From positions 1 through 29,779 of the forward strand of contig DHGV01000012.1 of NCBI GenBank assembly GCA_002402945.1: DNA of 29,779 nt. The letters are read 5' to 3'. Source of the stretch: Pelotomaculum sp. UBA4789. Its GTDB lineage: Bacteria; Bacillota; Desulfotomaculia; Desulfotomaculales; Pelotomaculaceae. Positions 13,626 to 21,334 of this stretch are shown piece after piece; position 1 is the stretch's first letter; each line of letters opens with the position of its first letter. A program made the translations under genes and the position numbers. The notes beneath the pieces are model-generated. The model did not search any database and had not been told where the DNA came from. It was given only the letters and a program-made list of their open reading frames with translations.

Positions 13626-13654
13626 TTAATTATTTGTTAGAAGGTGGCTGTGCT

Positions 13655-14704
13655 GTGAGTGTCACAATCCTGGCTTTGGAGACATCATGTGATGAGACCT
13701 CGGCGGCTGTTGTGGCCGATGGTTCAAAAATATTATCCAATATCATATCCTCCCAGGTAGACGTACACCAGAAATTTGGCGGCGTGGTGCCCGAAGTGGC
13801 TTCCCGAAAACACCTGGAACTGCTGAACTATGTGGTGGAGCAAGCCCTGGCTGAGTCTGGCCTGGGATTTGGAGACCTGGGCGCCGTGGCTGTGACATAT
13901 GGCCCCGGTTTGGTAGGCGCACTGCTGGTGGGTGTTTCCGCGGCTAAGGCAATCGCCTATGGCCTGGATCTGCCCCTGGTGGGTGTAAACCATATTGAAA
14001 GCCATATCTATGCTAATTTCACGGTGAACCCTGACTTAAACTTTCCGCTTCTATGCCTGGTAGTATCCGGTGGCCATACCGACCTGGTTTACATGGAAAG
14101 GCACGGCTGTTTCCGAGTAATGGGAAAAACCAGGGATGACGCGGCGGGTGAAGCATTTGACAAGGTTGCCCGAACCCTGGGCCTGGGTTATCCCGGTGGC
14201 CCACTGGTAGAAAGCCTGGCAAAAGAGGGAAACCCGGAGGCAATCAAACTGCCAAGAGCCTACCTGGAAAAAGGCAGTTTGGATTTCAGCTTCAGCGGGC
14301 TCAAGTCTGCCGTGATTAATTATCTGCACCGGGCAGAACAAAAACATGATGAAGTGAACAGGGCGGACCTGGCGGCAGGTTTCCAGAGCGCTGTTTCGGA
14401 TGTCCTGGTTGACAAAACCATTGAGGCGGCAGCTGAAACCGGTATATCCACCATTCTGCTTGCCGGCGGAGTGGCCGCGAACGGCAGGCTCAGGGCTGAC
14501 CTGCTGGAAAAGGCCGGGAAAAAATCCCTCAAAGTGAATATTCCGCCTCTCATTCTTTGTACTGATAATGCAGCTATGGTTGGATGCGCCGCATATTACA
14601 AGTTCTTACGGGATGAGTTCGCGCCGCTGACTTTAAATGCTGTTCCCGATTTGAAACTGGGTGAAGAACGTTACGAGGGTAATTTCAGACGCATCATATT
14701 TTAA
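13655..14704 (+). CDS. tsaD: tRNA threonylcarbamoyladenosine transferase subunit TsaD
   Basis: TsaD (old names gcp, ygjD) transfers the threonylcarbamoyl group from TC-AMP to A37 of ANN-decoding tRNAs, working with TsaB and TsaE. The ASKHA fold begins with ILALETSCDETSAAVV; the metal-binding pair of histidines lies in GVNHIESHIYANF; the nucleotide-binding parts are LVVSGGHTDLV, DDAAGEAFDKVAR, LGYPGG and LAGGVAANGRLR. The GTG at 13655 is chosen because AAGGTGG lies seven bases ahead and homologues begin at this point; a TTG at 13634 would add seven unlikely residues. The 349 residues match the family. TsaB and TsaE are not in the window. Confidence 0.96.
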   Translation: MSVTILALETSCDETSAAVVADGSKILSNIISSQVDVHQKFGGVVPEVASRKHLELLNYVVEQALAESGLGFGDLGAVAVTYGPGLVGALLVGVSAAKAIAYGLDLPLVGVNHIESHIYANFTVNPDLNFPLLCLVVSGGHTDLVYMERHGCFRVMGKTRDDAAGEAFDKVARTLGLGYPGGPLVESLAKEGNPEAIKLPRAYLEKGSLDFSFSGLKSAVINYLHRAEQKHDEVNRADLAAGFQSAVSDVLVDKTIEAAAETGISTILLAGGVAANGRLRADLLEKAGKKSLKVNIPPLILCTDNAAMVGCAAYYKFLRDEFAPLTLNAVPDLKLGEERYEGNFRRIIF

Positions 14705-14832
14705 CGTTATTCATTTACATCAGACAGTGTAACATTTTACTATGTACTAAAAAACAGGGGTTCTGTGGATGGTTTTACCTGTGGACAATGTGGATAAGCT
14801 TGTTTATAACTTATAAAATAAGGGGTTTTCCT

Positions 14833-16206
14833 GTGGGTGAAATAGCAGGGCACAAAAATAACGCATACGTTGAAACTTTTGTGGCGAATGGGGCAGCAGA
14901 AGCAAACATACTGCCGATAACATCTCACTGCAATATCAGCTGTGTTTTCTGTTCCCACCGCCAGAACCCGCCCGGGGTGATCGTCTGCAGAATTAATCCC
15001 TGTACCCTGGAGGAAGTAAAGGATGTGCTGTCTTTCATCGATCATGAAAGGCCTGTAGTGATTGGTGAGTCTGCCACGCGGATTATCGAGGGTGAGCCAT
15101 TGACCCACCCGGCAATCAGGGAAATATTAAGCTTAATCCGTACATCCCTGCCCAGGACAACAGTCCAGATTACTACCAACGGCAGCCTGCTTGACGAAAA
15201 GATGGTTGAATTTTTAAAGCGGCTGGGCAATGTGGTGATTTATCTTTCACTAAACAGCGCAGGGGAGACAGGCCGGACTCTGTTGACCGGAGACGTCAAC
15301 GCCCGTCAAGCTATTAAAAGCGCAGGTCTCCTAAAAAGCTACGGTGTGACTTTTCACGGCAGTGTGGTGGCCATGCCCCACCTGGTAGGGTGGAATGATT
15401 TGGAGGAAACGGTCATATTCCTAGGGCAGCAGGGCGCTGAAACCATCCGCTTGTTTATGCCGGGTTATACCAGGCTGGCTGAGCCGACCCTGCGTTTTGG
15501 GCATTCATTCAGAGAAGAAATTGATTATTTTATAGCGCGCCTGCGCAGGGAAGTGGAAGTGTCTCTGACTGCCGAGCCTCCTCTGATCTACAGCCTGGAA
15601 CCAGTGGCAGCAGGTGTGATCGCCAACTCACCGGCCGCAGCGGCAGGGGTGTGCGCGGGTGATGTTATCGTGGCGGTAAACGGTGTGCCGGTTCTGACCA
15701 GGGTACATGCTTTTAAGCAGGTGTTAAAATCCGATTGTCCTGAAATAACTCTAAGCAGGGACGGCAGGGTTTATGTCCTGAAAATTAAGAAAAAACCGGG
15801 TGAGAGTTCTGGGTTGGTGATGGATTACGATCTCGATCCAATCATGATTGAGGAAATTGAACTGGTTTTAAGACGCCGCGGCGTGACTGAAGCAGTGGCA
15901 CTGACCTCCGAACTGGCCGGGCCTGTGATCGATCTGGGACTGCAGAGTTTTTTGAAGGACGAAGCAGATGTGAGAGCAGTGGCAGTTAAGAATCGTTTTT
16001 TCGGCGGTTCAATTGGCGCCGCCGGGCTGCTGACGGTTGAAGATTTTAAATTCTCTCTTAAAGATCATCTCAGTAAAAATCCAAAGAGTAAACCAGGGGC
16101 CGTCCTGCTTCCCGGTATAGCCTTTGACCGGCGGGGCAGGGACCTGACCGGGCGCTCCTATCTCGAACTGGAAGAATATTTCAGGATAAAATTCGCAGTT
16201 TTATAA
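14833..16206 (+). CDS. Radical SAM protein with internal PDZ-like domain and C-terminal DUF512-like domain
   Basis: The N-terminal part is a radical SAM domain with a canonical CxxxCxxC cluster (Cys33, Cys37, Cys40 in CNISCVFC) and QITTNGSLL further on. A PDZ-like segment follows at about residues 253-320 (VIANSPAAAAGVCAGDVIVAVNG). The last 130 residues match the DUF512 pattern: NRFFGG, AAGLLTVEDF and PGAVLLPGIAF. Known DUF512 proteins place the PDZ domain before the radical SAM domain; here it comes after. The GTG at 14833 has AGGGG ahead; an ATG at 14788 is possible but has no clear ribosome site. The reaction is unknown. It stands alone between tsaD and an ACT protein. Confidence 0.85.
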   Translation: MGEIAGHKNNAYVETFVANGAAEANILPITSHCNISCVFCSHRQNPPGVIVCRINPCTLEEVKDVLSFIDHERPVVIGESATRIIEGEPLTHPAIREILSLIRTSLPRTTVQITTNGSLLDEKMVEFLKRLGNVVIYLSLNSAGETGRTLLTGDVNARQAIKSAGLLKSYGVTFHGSVVAMPHLVGWNDLEETVIFLGQQGAETIRLFMPGYTRLAEPTLRFGHSFREEIDYFIARLRREVEVSLTAEPPLIYSLEPVAAGVIANSPAAAAGVCAGDVIVAVNGVPVLTRVHAFKQVLKSDCPEITLSRDGRVYVLKIKKKPGESSGLVMDYDLDPIMIEEIELVLRRRGVTEAVALTSELAGPVIDLGLQSFLKDEADVRAVAVKNRFFGGSIGAAGLLTVEDFKFSLKDHLSKNPKSKPGAVLLPGIAFDRRGRDLTGRSYLELEEYFRIKFAVL

Positions 16207-16355
16207 GTATTTTTGTTTGACATAACTGGTGTATATGCAGGGAACTCAAATTATACTGTTGAATATTAACAATGTTTTCATGCGCAGCAAAAACCACAAG
16301 TCATGAATCTTGCAAACAGTTAAAGTTTCATAATTAACAAAGAGGAGGCTTATTT

Positions 16356-16787
16356 ATGAAGGTCAAACAAATATCAATTTTCCTTGAAAACAAATCAGGC
16401 CGTCTGGCCCAGGTGACCGAGATACTGGGGGAAAACAACATTAATATCCGGGCTCTGTCCATAGCTGATACCACTGATTTTGGCATTTTAAGGCTGATTG
16501 TTAACGAACCTGACAAAGCTTACCGGGTTTTGAAGGAAGCAGGTTTTACTGTTAGTTTTACTGATGTGATCGCGGTGGAGGTTACTGACAAGCCCGGCGG
16601 GCTGGCCAAGGTCCTCAAAGTGCTCGACCGGGCAGGGATAAACATTGAATACCTTTATGCCTTTGTCCAGAAGACCGCCAACGCTGCTTTGGTTGTATTC
16701 CGGGTGGAACAGCTGGAAGAGGCGGTCAAAGTGCTCCTGGCAAGCGGCGCCCATGTCATGAGCGGGGATGAGGTCTACAAGTTTTAA
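16356..16787 (+). CDS. Double ACT-domain protein
   Basis: The 143-residue protein is two ACT domains in tandem (about residues 2-65 and 70-140). Each begins with the strand typical of the family (VKQISIFLENKSGRLAQVTEIL and VIAVEVTDKPGGLAKVLKVL). ACT domains bind small ligands, often amino acids, and control enzymes or act as sensors. Stand-alone tandem forms like this are often found beside phenylacetate-CoA ligase genes in anaerobes, but none is present here. AGAGGAGG precedes the ATG at 16356. It has its own downstream terminator. The ligand is unknown; an aromatic or branched-chain amino acid is only a guess. Confidence 0.9.
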   Translation: MKVKQISIFLENKSGRLAQVTEILGENNINIRALSIADTTDFGILRLIVNEPDKAYRVLKEAGFTVSFTDVIAVEVTDKPGGLAKVLKVLDRAGINIEYLYAFVQKTANAALVVFRVEQLEEAVKVLLASGAHVMSGDEVYKF

Positions 16788-16818
16788 ATAAAAAACAATA
16801 ATATTTTTGACTGAAACC

Positions 16819-16848
16819 GGGGCGGCCTCATGAAGCCGTCCCTTTTTT
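16819..16848 (+). terminator. Intrinsic terminator after the ACT protein gene
   Basis: GGGGCGGC and GCCGTCCC form an 8-bp stem (one G-U pair) around CTCATGAA, followed by six T. Confidence 0.9.
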
Positions 16849-16914
16849 AACCGGGTAAGATCCATTTAAACCAGTGTCGGGAGGTTGGAGATCGGAGCCG
16901 GGAGGTGGCGCCTT

Positions 16915-17499
16915 TTGGAAAACGAGGTCTTGAAAAGGCAGTTAAGAAAAGAAATGATTAAGGAAAGAGATGCCCTGTCTCCTGTCCAAAGAGCTGAAAA
17001 AAGCGCGGTGATTGTTGACAGGCTTTTAATGTTGGATGAATACATTGACGCACGCAGTATTATGGTTTATTTGGACTGCCGCAGCGAGGTGCAAACCGGA
17101 GGCCTGGTGGTAAGGGCGCTGGCTGACGGTAAAAGGGTAGCTGTCCCGGTGACAGATACAGCCAACAGGTTGTTGACACCATCACTAATTACAGGTTTCC
17201 CGGGTGGCCTGCAGCCCGGTCCCTGGGGTATCCCCGAGCCGGAGACCCAGGCTGTCCGGCCGTTGGATCCTGCAGAGCTGGACATAGTAATTACGCCTGG
17301 GCTTGTGTTTGACAAGTCCGGCTACCGTATCGGCTATGGTTACGGCTATTACGACCGTTTTTTGCGCCGCACGGGACAGAAAGCCATATATATCGGCTTG
17401 GCGTTTGAACTCCAACTGCGGCCAAATGTATACCCCGGGCCTCATGATGTCCCTGTCCACTATATTTTGACAGAAGAGCGTTTACTCAGGGTCCGGTAA
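16915..17499 (+). CDS. 5-formyltetrahydrofolate cyclo-ligase
   Basis: The enzyme converts 5-formyl-THF to 5,10-methenyl-THF with ATP, returning a storage folate to the one-carbon pool. The N-terminal LKRQLRKEMIKERDALS is the conserved substrate-binding start, and the C-terminal VITPGLVFDKSGYRIGYGYGYYDRFL is the family signature with the nucleotide-binding Gly-Tyr repeats. The TTG at 16915 lies six bases after GGGAGGTGG; the TTG at 16885 has no spacing from its GGGAGG. The product is about 194 residues, a normal size. The operon link to the following larB gene is weak, since 134 bases intervene. In an acetogen-like anaerobe it supports the Wood-Ljungdahl folate pool. Confidence 0.93.
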   Translation: MENEVLKRQLRKEMIKERDALSPVQRAEKSAVIVDRLLMLDEYIDARSIMVYLDCRSEVQTGGLVVRALADGKRVAVPVTDTANRLLTPSLITGFPGGLQPGPWGIPEPETQAVRPLDPAELDIVITPGLVFDKSGYRIGYGYGYYDRFLRRTGQKAIYIGLAFELQLRPNVYPGPHDVPVHYILTEERLLRVR

Positions 17500-17633
17500 A
17501 GGAGGCCCAATTTAAAAATGAATACAGGGGAAACATGATTTTCCAGATTGATGTTTTCTTTAAAGACTAATAAAATTAGATGAGCACAGCGTACAGAATT
17601 CGTAAAACAAATATCGCCTGGAGGATCTTAGTA

Positions 17634-18392
17634 ATGTCAAGAGATGAGCTGGCACAGTTATTAGAAGATGTAAAAAACAACGTGATAGGGATAGATCAAG
17701 CATTAAACAGGTTAAAAGACCTACCCTACGAAAATCTTGGATTCGCCATGGTTGACCACCACCGCTCCCTGCGCAAAGGATTTCCCGAGGTGGTATTTTG
17801 CCAGGGCAAGACCACTGAGCAGGCAGCCCAGATATTTAAAAAGGTGTGCGGCGGGCTGCGATGCACCCTCGGCACCAGGGCTGATGAGGAAGTTTATAAA
17901 GCATTGCGGGAAATTTACCCGGAAGCGGTTTATAACAGGCTGGCCCGAACCATAGTAGTCTGCTGCGGGGAGCCGCCGGTCAAAAAGGGCAATGTCTTGG
18001 TGATGAGTGCGGGAACAGCCGATCTGCCGGTAGCCGAGGAAGCCGCGGTTACTGCTGAAGTGATGGGCAACGAAGTGAAAAGGACATACGATGTGGGTGT
18101 GTCCGGCATTCACCGTCTTTTAGATAATCTGGATCTAATCCGCTGGGCCCATGTGATCATTGTGGTCGCAGGTATGGAGGGAGCGCTGGCCAGTGTGGTA
18201 GGAGGGCTTGCCGACCAGCCCATTATTGCTGTGCCTACGAGTGTGGGCTATGGGGCGAGCTTCAACGGATTGGCTGCCCTGCTCACTATGCTGAACAGCT
18301 GCGCGTCAGGTTTGGGCGTGGTTAACATTGATAACGGTTTCGGCGCGGGAGCGCTGGCCAATGCCATCACACATATAATTAAGAGGGTTTGA
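17634..18392 (+). CDS. larB: Nickel-pincer cofactor biosynthesis protein LarB (NaAD carboxylase/hydrolase)
   Basis: LarB carboxylates nicotinic acid adenine dinucleotide and hydrolyses it, giving P2CMN, the first step to the nickel-pincer nucleotide cofactor of lactate racemase and its relatives. The C-terminal two thirds resembles the PurE family: VLVMSAGTADLPVAEEAAVTAE, YDVGVSGIHRLL, VAGMEGALASVVGGL and IAVPTSVGYGASF. The N-terminal part has the LarB-type GFAMVDHHRSLRKGFPEVVFCQGKT. The ATG at 17634 follows GGAGGA; a 5' in-frame ATG at 17580 has no ribosome site. It runs directly into larC1 with one base between. LarE and LarA are not in the window. Confidence 0.93.
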   Translation: MSRDELAQLLEDVKNNVIGIDQALNRLKDLPYENLGFAMVDHHRSLRKGFPEVVFCQGKTTEQAAQIFKKVCGGLRCTLGTRADEEVYKALREIYPEAVYNRLARTIVVCCGEPPVKKGNVLVMSAGTADLPVAEEAAVTAEVMGNEVKRTYDVGVSGIHRLLDNLDLIRWAHVIIVVAGMEGALASVVGGLADQPIIAVPTSVGYGASFNGLAALLTMLNSCASGLGVVNIDNGFGAGALANAITHIIKRV

Positions 18393-18393
18393 T

Positions 18394-19191
18394 ATGAAAA
18401 TAGCTTACTTTGATTGTTTTTCGGGAATCAGCGGGGATATGTGCCTGGGCGCTTTAGTCAGCGCCGGGGTTGACTTCGAGCACTTAAAAGAAGAACTGTC
18501 CAGGCTGCCGGTCGGGGGCTATGACCTGTCCTGGGAAAAAGTAAGACGGAATGGGATTGCCGCTGCCAGCGTCAGGGTGAAACGTTTAGAGGTGAACCAG
18601 CCGGAGAGGCGCCTGGCTGATATTATAAGTATTATTGACAGCAGCAGTATGCCGGGAAAAGTAAAAGCAAAAAGCAGTGATGTGTTTACCCGCCTGGCTG
18701 TCGCAGAAGCAGCCGTGCACGGTATGACACTCGATCAGATTCACTTTCACGAGGTGGGAGCAGTCGACGCCATAGTGGATGTGGTGGGTACCGTACTGGG
18801 GCTGCACCTGCTTGAAGTGGACAAGATCTATGCATCACCTCTGCCCATGGGGAGAGGCTTGATCAAGTGCATGCACGGTGTGATTCCATCGCCCGCCCCC
18901 GCCACGCTGGAAGTCTTATTGGGGATACCTGTTTACGGCACGGGCATCGAGGGGGAATTGGTGACCCCCACCGGGGCGGCTCTGCTGTCTTCCCTGGCGG
19001 AATCTTTTATAGACCTGCCGGCGCTGACAATCAGAAAGGTTGGTTATGGCGCCGGGAAAAGGATCATGGAGCACCCGAATCTACTGCGGTTGATCCTGGG
19101 GGAAGATTATGAAGCTGGAGTGCCGGGATCTGTTCATTTCCATGGCAGTCACGAGCGGACGCACGGGCGGCATCACCGGCCGGGTCGCTGA
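18394..19191 (+). CDS. larC1: LarC N-terminal half (LarC1), nickel insertion protein
   Basis: LarC is a CTP-dependent nickel insertase that completes the nickel-pincer cofactor. This 265-residue product carries the complete N-terminal part: DCFSGISGDMCLGAL at the start, IHFHEVGAVDAIVDVVGT, PSPAPATLEVLLGIPV and ELVTPTGAALLSSLA, to about LLRLILGED. It then ends in a His- and Arg-rich tail (HFHGSHERTHGRHHRPGR) that does not look like LarC and is probably read from sequence near a breakpoint. The C-terminal half is not downstream on this strand but encoded opposite, from 19668 back to 19192. The stop codons abut exactly. In Lactobacillus plantarum LarC1 and LarC2 are joined by a programmed frameshift; here that is impossible. 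Confidence 0.9.
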   Translation: MKIAYFDCFSGISGDMCLGALVSAGVDFEHLKEELSRLPVGGYDLSWEKVRRNGIAAASVRVKRLEVNQPERRLADIISIIDSSSMPGKVKAKSSDVFTRLAVAEAAVHGMTLDQIHFHEVGAVDAIVDVVGTVLGLHLLEVDKIYASPLPMGRGLIKCMHGVIPSPAPATLEVLLGIPVYGTGIEGELVTPTGAALLSSLAESFIDLPALTIRKVGYGAGKRIMEHPNLLRLILGEDYEAGVPGSVHFHGSHERTHGRHHRPGR

Positions 19192-19668
19192 TTACCTGCC
19201 ATTCTCTTTTTTTGACTCTTCATATGCCAGCAGGGCGGCACTGTATACTTGTTTCAGCGGGATGCCGGACTTTTCGGAGATGTTCCTGCAATCTTTATAC
19301 TCAGGAGCTATTTGCAGTACTTCTTCCTTATCCTCACCGGCAAATCCTATTTTCACTTTTACTTCCCCCCACGGGGTTTTTACTTCTTTGTAATCTCTGG
19401 GAAGCACCCTTCTTTTTTCTTCCTTGATACGTATGCCCATGGTTGTGCTTTCTCTGAAAATAATAGCTAACAATGTTTCCAGTTTATCTTCACGGCAGAT
19501 TACAGACAACAGGTTTGCGGGCCGGTTTTTTTTCATGTATAAGGGTGCGGCATATGCATCCAGGGCGCCTTCCATGATCAGTTTTTCAAATAGATAGGAG
19601 TATATTTCAGGATTCATGTCATCTACGGCAGTTTCAATCACAATTACATGTTCCTCTTTTCCGATCAT
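19192..19668 (-). CDS. larC2: LarC C-terminal half (LarC2), inverted
   Basis: The 158-residue product is the C-terminal LarC domain, which binds CTP and nickel-bearing intermediate in characterised LarC. Family marks are VIETAVDDMNPEIYSYLFEKL, PLYMKKNRPANLLSVICR, ESTTMGIR, TPWGEVKVKIGFAGE and IAPEYKDCRNISEKSGIPL. The ATG at 19668 is preceded on the minus strand by AGGAG seven bases away, and further by an extended -10 box (TGTTACAAT, 19716-19708), so it is expressed on its own. It lies tail to tail with larC1. Together the two products give about 423 residues, the length of a whole LarC. The upstream in-frame ATGs to 19743 lie in the promoter and are not used. Confidence 0.9.
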   Translation of the reverse strand: MIGKEEHVIVIETAVDDMNPEIYSYLFEKLIMEGALDAYAAPLYMKKNRPANLLSVICREDKLETLLAIIFRESTTMGIRIKEEKRRVLPRDYKEVKTPWGEVKVKIGFAGEDKEEVLQIAPEYKDCRNISEKSGIPLKQVYSAALLAYEESKKENGR

Positions 19669-19707
19669 AACCTTTCTCCTTTCACAAAACACAAAAGCTG
19701 CTGCTTT

Positions 19708-19716
19708 ATTGTAACA
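19708..19716 (-). promoter_or_regulatory. Extended -10 promoter element for larC2
   Basis: On the minus strand TG-T-TACAAT forms an extended -10 box; the -35 (TTTTTA, 17 bases upstream) is weak. A leader of about 30 bases would precede the larC2 ATG. Confidence 0.45.
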
Positions 19717-19774
19717 TATCCAACTGCTGTTAAAAAACATCACGGTTGGACATCTTTTTGCCTGTTTTCATTTT

Positions 19775-19810
19775 TTGACAGTGCAAACAGCATTGTTAAT
19801 AATGTATAAT
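19775..19810 (+). promoter_or_regulatory. Candidate promoter region for the moaD-like operon
   Basis: TTGACA at 19775-19780 is a perfect -35. A TATAAT at 19805-19810 is too far (24 bases); TAATAA at 19797-19802 lies at 16 bases. Which is used cannot be told from sequence alone. Confidence 0.4.
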
Positions 19811-19879
19811 GTTTAAAGCTGACTAAATTGACCATGGGAATAAAATTTTACTTAATACTTCACTCGAGGTGATGCTTAC

Positions 19880-20119
19880 TTGAAAGTTGAAGTAAGGTTG
19901 TTCAGCGGTCTTGAGAAATACATGCCCGGCACTAAATTTGTTCCGCCTGTACTGGTTGAAATTACTGATAATTTCAATGGGCGGGCGCTTCTGGAAAAGC
20001 CGGACATCCCTGAAAAAATGGTGTTCACCATGATGGTGAATGGTGTCCATAAAGATCCTGACGAAAAGCTTTCTGATGGAGACCGGGTTGCCATTTCCCC
20101 TCCGGTTGGTGGGGGTTAA
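19880..20119 (+). CDS. MoaD/ThiS-family small sulfur-carrier protein
   Basis: The 79-residue protein has the beta-grasp pattern of MoaD, from VKVEVRLFSGLEKYMP to MMVNGVHKDPDEKLSDGDRVAISPPVGGG, and ends in Gly-Gly-Gly. In MoaD the terminal Gly-Gly is adenylated by MoeB and loaded with sulfur for molybdopterin synthase; tungsten enzymes' cofactor and other thiocarboxylate pathways use similar carriers. The TTG at 19880 is seven bases from GAGGTGAT. A MoeB/ThiF activator (23359) lies further along the cluster, which fits. No MoaE is found in the window, so its partner may be elsewhere. The next gene starts six bases later. Confidence 0.88.
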   Translation: MKVEVRLFSGLEKYMPGTKFVPPVLVEITDNFNGRALLEKPDIPEKMVFTMMVNGVHKDPDEKLSDGDRVAISPPVGGG

Positions 20120-20124
20120 TTATT

Positions 20125-20472
20125 ATGAAAATACCCGGATTTAATACTGAATATAAAATATGGCTGGAGAAAAACGGCGCAATTTTTGGGGACGGGCTGT
20201 GTGATCTGCTTTCGAGCATATCCGGTTTGGGTTCCATATCACGCGCCTCCAGAGAATTAGGGATGTCTTACAGAGCTGCCTGGGGAAAGATCCGGGTGGC
20301 AGAGAAGAAATGGGGAATACCCCTGGTTGTGACCAGGGTGGGCGGTGCAGCGGGAGGTTGGGCAAAACTCACACCGGAAGCCGATGAGCTGCTGAAGACA
20401 TACTGCAGGCTGCGGCAGGAAGTTGACAAATTCGTGCAGAATTTACCTGGTAAGTTTATTACAGGCCGTTAA
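20125..20472 (+). CDS. ModE-type winged helix DNA-binding protein without molybdate-binding domain
   Basis: The 115 residues correspond to the N-terminal LysR-like winged helix of the molybdate regulator ModE: ISGLGSISRASRELGMSYRAAWGKI is the helix-turn-helix region and RVGGAAGGWAKLTPEADELL the wing. The C-terminal molbindin (TOBE) domains that bind molybdate are absent, so metal sensing, if any, must come from another protein. Short ModE-like proteins of this kind occur beside molybdate or tungstate genes in clostridia. The ATG at 20125 has GGTGGGGG in the end of the moaD-like gene. Co-directional with the moaD-like gene and the permease, it may regulate this cluster. Confidence 0.88.
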   Translation: MKIPGFNTEYKIWLEKNGAIFGDGLCDLLSSISGLGSISRASRELGMSYRAAWGKIRVAEKKWGIPLVVTRVGGAAGGWAKLTPEADELLKTYCRLRQEVDKFVQNLPGKFITGR

Positions 20473-20538
20473 GGCCCTTAATTTAACCATCCGTTATACT
20501 TATTCAAACATAGCGCATGGAAGGCAGTGTGATGGGAT

Positions 20539-21231
20539 ATGGAAGTGTACTGGCTGGGGCTGGTTGAGGCGCTTCGCCTCCTGTTCAGAGGTGATCCGGA
20601 TGTTTATCAAGTGATCTACCGCACTGTTCAGGTATCAGGCACAGCTACCATAATCGGCATGATCATCGGCGTGCCCCTGGGCACTTTTCTGGCGCTGGTC
20701 TCCTTTCCCGGCCGGAAGCTGGTGATAAGCATCATTAATTTCGGCATGGGTTTGCCTCCGGTAGTTGTAGGACTATGGGTCTGGCTGACCTTCAGCCGTT
20801 ATGGTCCCATGGGTGTTCTGGGACTGCTGTACACTCCGACAGCGATGATTACCGCCCAAATTATCATTGCCGCACCTATTGTCACCGGCTTTACCATTGC
20901 GGCTATACAGTCCCTGAACCCTAAAATAAGGCTTCAGATTTTGGCCCTGGGGGCATCAAAACTGCAACTGCTGTGGCTGCTTTTAAGGGAAGCCAGGCTG
21001 GGACTGCTGGCGGCTATTATTGCCGGTTTCGGCGGGGCCGTGTCGGAAGTTGGCGCTTCAATGATGGTGGGCGGCAACTTGAAAGGGCAAACCATGGTCC
21101 TGACCACATCTACAGTTTTGGAAGTAAACAAGGGTGACTGGCAGCTGGCCACAGCGTTCAGCATTATTCTGCTGCTCCTGGCCTTTGGGGTTACTGTGGC
21201 ACTGACCACTGCCCAGCAGCGGGGCCGCTGA
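20539..21231 (+). CDS. TupB-like tungstate ABC transporter permease
   Basis: The 230-residue integral membrane protein has about five or six helices and the binding-protein-dependent permease signature in ALGASKLQLLWLLLREARLGLLAAIIAGFGGAVSEVGASMMVGGN, shown here in parts: ALGASK, REARLGL and EVGASMMVGGN. This EVGA-type loop and the short length match TupB, the permease of tungstate importers, more than ModB. The ATG at 20539 has only a weak ribosome site. The genes for the binding protein TupA and the ATPase TupC are not adjacent: the next gene is moaA after a repeat. Position among molybdopterin genes supports an oxyanion substrate; tungstate is inferred from family resemblance. Confidence 0.88.
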   Translation: MEVYWLGLVEALRLLFRGDPDVYQVIYRTVQVSGTATIIGMIIGVPLGTFLALVSFPGRKLVISIINFGMGLPPVVVGLWVWLTFSRYGPMGVLGLLYTPTAMITAQIIIAAPIVTGFTIAAIQSLNPKIRLQILALGASKLQLLWLLLREARLGLLAAIIAGFGGAVSEVGASMMVGGNLKGQTMVLTTSTVLEVNKGDWQLATAFSIILLLLAFGVTVALTTAQQRGR

Positions 21232-21247
21232 TGTCTGTCCCATTCCG

Positions 21248-21299
21248 TTGTAGGGCGGGATTCATCCCGCCAAAAGATGTGCGGATAAATCCGCTACAA
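21248..21299. repeat. REP-like palindromic repeat with three-way junction fold
   Basis: TTGTAG (21248-21253) pairs with CTACAA (21294-21299). Inside lie two perfect hairpins: GGCGGGA/TCCCGCC around TTCA (21254-21271) and GCGGAT/ATCCGC around AA (21281-21294). Together they can fold as a cloverleaf-like three-way junction. Sequences of the type GTAGGG(C)GGGATTCATCCCGCC occur as dispersed intergenic repeats in clostridial genomes. Confidence 0.7.
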
Positions 21300-21334
21300 A
21301 TTTGGTCGTCTCGCATTCCATACAGTGTGTCCTC

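Noticed and set aside
18394..19191. A programmed ribosomal frameshift joining larC1 to larC2
   Set aside because: larC2 lies on the opposite strand, so no frameshift can join them.
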